7,598 bases of DNA from Clostridia bacterium (GTDB taxonomy: Bacteria; Bacillota; Clostridia; Christensenellales; Borkfalkiaceae), in contig CAAFZH010000054.1 in assembly GCA_900767495.1 (NCBI GenBank), positions 1-7,598 of the forward strand. Direction: 5' to 3'. Shown piece after piece: positions 4,682-7,598 of the stretch. Numbering within the stretch: position 1 is the first letter of the stretch; the number at the start of each line of letters is the position of its first letter. The notes under the pieces are model-generated. The model worked only from the letters and a program-made list of their open reading frames with translations. It was not told where the DNA came from and searched no databases. Made by a program: the position numbers and the translations under genes.

Positions 4682-6904
4682 ATGGAGGCCTGGAGAGGAT
4701 TTAAAAACGGAATTTATCAGACGCAGATAGATGTGAGAAACTTTATACAAACTAATTATACGCCTTACGAGGGGGATTTCTCGTTTCTGGCGGGACCGAC
4801 GGAAAGAACAAAGGCCTTGATGAAAAAGGTAAACGCTCTGCTTAAAGAGGAGCAGAACAAGGGCGGAGTTTTATCGATCGATACCGAGCGCGTATCCACG
4901 CTCACCGCGTATCCCGCGGGTTATATAGATAAGGATAACGAAATTATAGTCGGAGTGCAAACCGACGAGCCGCTTAAACGCGGAGTAAATCCGTTTGGCG
5001 GAATGCGTATGGCGCGCAGCGCGTGCGAGCAGTACGGCTATAAACTTTCGGATAAAATCGAGGACGAATTCAAATATAAAACCACTCATAACGACGGCGT
5101 GTTCGCGGTTTATACCGACGATATGCGCGCGGCTCGCCACGTGGGACTTTTAACCGGTTTGCCCGACGCTTACGGCAGGGGCAGAATTATAGGCGATTAC
5201 AGAAGAGTCGCGCTCTACGGCGTGGATTTTCTTATAGCGCAAAAGCAGGAATCGCGTAAGGCGATGGGTAAACTCGACATGACCGAGGATAATATCCGCG
5301 CTCTCGAAGAAATTCACGATCAGATAGTCGCTTTGGGCGAACTCAAAAAAATGGCGGAAATCTACGGCTACGATATATCTTTGCCCGCGACCAACGCGCG
5401 CGAGGCGGTGCAATGGACTTATTTCGGTTATCTTGCTGCTATTAAGGAGCAGAACGGCGCGGCGATGAGCCTCGGCAGAGTGTCTACTTTCCTCGATGTT
5501 TACTTTGAACGCGATTTGCGCGAGGGTACTCTTACCGAAAGTCAGGCGCAGGAGATTATGGACGATTTCGTTATAAAACTCCGTATAACCCGCCAACTTC
5601 GCACGCCCGAATACAACGATCTTTTCGGCGGCGACCCGACCTGGACTACCGAGTCCGTCGGCGGTATGGGCGAGGACGGCAGAACGCTCGTAACCAAAAA
5701 CTCCTACCGTATGCTCAACACGCTTTATAATCTCGGCGCCGCGCCGGAACCAAACCTTACGGTGCTTTGGTCGCAAAATCTGCCCGAGGCGTTTAAAAAG
5801 TTCTGTGCGAGAGTTTCGGTGGATACCGACTCCATTCAATACGAAAACGACGACGTTATGCGCCCCGTTTACGGCGACGATTATTCTATCGCGTGCTGCG
5901 TTTCGGCAATGAAAACGGGCAAGCAAATGCAGTTTTTCGGCGCGAGATGTAACCTTGCAAAACTTTTGCTGTTCACGCTTAACGGCGGTAAGGACGAGCG
6001 TTACGCCATGCAGGTCGCGCCCGAAGGCAAGGTGTTTACGGGCAAACTCGATTATGCGGAAGTTATGGCTGCGTTCAGACAGTACCGCAAATGGCTTTGC
6101 AAACTTTACGTAAACACGCTTAACGTTATACATTACATGCACGATAAGTACGCTTACGAGAAAATTCAGATGGCTTTGCACGACGACGAAGTAGAGCGTT
6201 TTCTTGCGTGCGGCGTTGCGGGTCTTTCGGTTATAACCGACTCTTTATCCGCTATAAAATACGCCGAAGTTACGCCCGTAATAGGCGATAACGGTCTTAT
6301 AACCGACTTTATCGTAAAAGGCGACTTCCCCAAATACGGCAACGACGACGACCGCGTTGATAAAATCGCGGTGGAAATTTTAAAGGGCTTTGAAGAGGAC
6401 CTTAAAGAAACCCCCGCTTATCGCGGCGCAAAACATACGCTTTCGGTGCTTACCATTACTTCCAACGTGGTATACGGCAAAAAGACGGGTTCTACGCCCG
6501 ACGGAAGAAAGGCGGGCGAACCGTTTGCTCCCGGCGCGAATCCGATGCACGGCAGAGATATGAGCGGCGCGCTCGCATCGCTTAACTCGGTTGCGAAAAT
6601 TCCTTACGAAATTTGCCGCGACGGTATATCCAACACCTTCTCGATAGTCCCATCCGCGCTCGGCGGAACGGACGACGAACGCGCCGAAAACCTCGTGGAC
6701 ATGCTCGACGGTTATTTCGCGCAGAACGCGCATCACTTAAACGTGAACGTTATAGACAGAAAGAAACTCGAACTCGCTATGGAACACCCCGAACTCTATC
6801 CGAATATAACCATAAGGGTTTCGGGCTACGCGGTAAACTTCCATAAACTTAGCAGGGCGCACCAACTCGAAGTGCTTAAACGGACTTATCATGACCGTGC
6901 GTAA
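4682..6904 (+). CDS. pflB: Pyruvate formate-lyase (formate C-acetyltransferase)
   Basis: This cytoplasmic glycyl-radical enzyme converts pyruvate and CoA to acetyl-CoA and formate in anaerobic fermentation. Its 740 residues align essentially end to end with E. coli PflB (760), starting with AWRGFKNGIYQ and NYTPYEGDFSFLAGPTE. The active-site pair Cys405-Cys406 lies in SIACCVSAM, and Arg422 in FFGARC corresponds to the pyruvate-contacting arginine. The glycyl-radical loop near the C-terminus is RVSGYAV, with Gly715 as radical site. TPDGRKAGEPFAPGANPMHGRD (606-627, in part) is typical of true pyruvate lyases rather than the glycerol or choline homologues. About five residues are missing relative to E. 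coli before HLNVNV (685-690). GGGAGG (4668-4673), 8 bases before the ATG, is a strong ribosome binding site. The activase gene overlaps its end by 14 bases. Confidence 0.98.
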   Translation: MEAWRGFKNGIYQTQIDVRNFIQTNYTPYEGDFSFLAGPTERTKALMKKVNALLKEEQNKGGVLSIDTERVSTLTAYPAGYIDKDNEIIVGVQTDEPLKRGVNPFGGMRMARSACEQYGYKLSDKIEDEFKYKTTHNDGVFAVYTDDMRAARHVGLLTGLPDAYGRGRIIGDYRRVALYGVDFLIAQKQESRKAMGKLDMTEDNIRALEEIHDQIVALGELKKMAEIYGYDISLPATNAREAVQWTYFGYLAAIKEQNGAAMSLGRVSTFLDVYFERDLREGTLTESQAQEIMDDFVIKLRITRQLRTPEYNDLFGGDPTWTTESVGGMGEDGRTLVTKNSYRMLNTLYNLGAAPEPNLTVLWSQNLPEAFKKFCARVSVDTDSIQYENDDVMRPVYGDDYSIACCVSAMKTGKQMQFFGARCNLAKLLLFTLNGGKDERYAMQVAPEGKVFTGKLDYAEVMAAFRQYRKWLCKLYVNTLNVIHYMHDKYAYEKIQMALHDDEVERFLACGVAGLSVITDSLSAIKYAEVTPVIGDNGLITDFIVKGDFPKYGNDDDRVDKIAVEILKGFEEDLKETPAYRGAKHTLSVLTITSNVVYGKKTGSTPDGRKAGEPFAPGANPMHGRDMSGALASLNSVAKIPYEICRDGISNTFSIVPSALGGTDDERAENLVDMLDGYFAQNAHHLNVNVIDRKKLELAMEHPELYPNITIRVSGYAVNFHKLSRAHQLEVLKRTYHDRA

Positions 6905-7559
6905 CGGGTTTATAGATTCGGTTTATTGCGGTTCCGGGGTAGACGGTAAAGGCTTGCGCGTAGTCGTGTTTTTATGCGGTTGCAACCTGCGCTGCAAGTT
7001 TTGCCATAACCCCGAAACGCTCTATAAAAAGGGTAACGAGGTTACCGCGGAAGAGGTATACGAAAAGTGTTTAAAGTATAAAGCCTATATCCGTCGCGGC
7101 GGAGTTACGCTTTCGGGCGGCGAGCCGTTTTTGCAAAAAGAATTTTGCCTGGAACTAATAAAGTTGCTGCATAGCGCGGATATCCACGTTTTAACCGAAA
7201 CCAACGGTCAGATCGCCGACGAGGAACTTATCCTTGCTAACGACGGGTTTATTGTAGACGTGAAAAATCAGGAAACGGACGATCTTGCCGCATACGATAA
7301 ATTTTTGAGTTTATGCGATAAGTTTAAAAAGCCCGTTATTTTGACCAACGTGCTTATACCCGAAGTGAACGGTGAAAAGGAAAAAATACGCGCTTTAAGC
7401 GGGTTGAAAGATCGCCACGAATGCGTGGAGAAAATAAAGTTTTTACCTTTTCATAAAATGTGCGCCGAGAAATACGAGCGTTTAGGCGAAAAGTTTTTAT
7501 ATTCCGACAAGCGCGAGCCTGCGGACGAAGACCTTTCCGCCGCTTACGAAAATTTATAA
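6891..7559 (+). CDS. pflA: Pyruvate formate-lyase activating enzyme
   Basis: This radical-SAM enzyme abstracts hydrogen from Gly715 of PflB to create the glycyl radical. Its 222 residues are slightly fewer than E. coli PflA (246). The iron-sulfur cysteines are Cys31, Cys35 and Cys38 in GCNLRCKFCHNPET (CxxxCxxC), and SGGEP (75-79) is the SAM-binding motif. VDGKGLR (17-23) precedes the cluster as usual. DVKN (123-126) and LPFHK (185-189) match later conserved strands. In E. coli an arginine precedes the VVVPG strand; the aligned position here appears to be Thr152 (ILTNVLIP). The ATG lies inside the end of pflB, with no clear ribosome binding site (only a weak CGGA upstream), so translation is probably coupled to pflB. 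Function is confident from motifs and position. Confidence 0.95.
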   Translation: MTVRNGFIDSVYCGSGVDGKGLRVVVFLCGCNLRCKFCHNPETLYKKGNEVTAEEVYEKCLKYKAYIRRGGVTLSGGEPFLQKEFCLELIKLLHSADIHVLTETNGQIADEELILANDGFIVDVKNQETDDLAAYDKFLSLCDKFKKPVILTNVLIPEVNGEKEKIRALSGLKDRHECVEKIKFLPFHKMCAEKYERLGEKFLYSDKREPADEDLSAAYENL

Positions 7560-7576
7560 ATTATATATAGTAGGGC

Positions 7577-7598
7577 GGGGTGCGTTTTCACGCACCCC
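7577..7598 (+). terminator. Rho-independent terminator of pflB-pflA
   Basis: GGGGTGCGT (7577-7585) and ACGCACCCC (7590-7598) form a perfect GC-rich 9-bp stem with a 4-base loop, 17 bases after the pflA stop codon. The window ends at the base of the stem, so the expected T-tract cannot be seen. Confidence 0.75.

Noticed and set aside
5150..6181. 343-residue open frame antisense to pflB
   Set aside because: It lies fully inside pflB, whose motifs and codon use explain the sequence. The antisense translation has no recognisable domain, and long antisense frames are common in biased coding sequence.

Overview
The window looks like chromosomal DNA from an uncultured Gram-positive anaerobe of the Clostridia. 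The evidence is strong GGAGG-type ribosome binding sites, near-consensus TTGACA/TATAAT promoters, a short Firmicutes-type mannonate dehydratase, an SDR-type (not E. coli-type) fructuronate reductase, and an oxygen-sensitive pyruvate formate-lyase pair. The intergenic repeat style suggests a Christensenellales-like gut lineage, but that is only an impression.

Layout. Positions 1-500 hold no gene and are packed with repeats. An AraC-family regulator (minus strand, ending at 501) is divergent from a two-gene plus-strand operon: uxuA (1379-2416, mannonate dehydratase) and an SDR oxidoreductase (2433-3272, fructuronate reductase/mannonate oxidoreductase). Positions 3273-3681 are a second repeat-packed gap. 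Next come two tightly linked minus-strand genes, an unrecognised 152-residue protein (4026-4484) and a HIT/HinT nucleotide hydrolase (3682-4023). The last third is a plus-strand pflB-pflA operon (4682-7559), overlapping by 14 bases and closed by a perfect 9-bp hairpin at the window's end.

How the genes work together. The reductase and UxuA make two consecutive steps of hexuronate catabolism (fructuronate to mannonate to 2-keto-3-deoxygluconate). The divergent AraC protein is the obvious candidate regulator. The two promoters lie back to back with overlapping -10 boxes. PflB cleaves pyruvate to acetyl-CoA and formate once PflA installs its glycyl radical. Together the two operons could feed sugar acids into mixed-acid fermentation, although isomerase, kinase and aldolase genes are not in the window.

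The most unusual content is in the gaps. Two copies of a roughly 150-base element (8-154 and 3316-3474) can form the same branched structure: an outer clamp, a leading hairpin, then a closed stem carrying three hairpins. Five of the stems differ in sequence between copies but keep base pairing through compensatory changes. The same two gaps share other short palindromic modules in different orders and orientations, including an imperfect 102-base palindrome and a second copy of it interrupted by a 70-base insertion.
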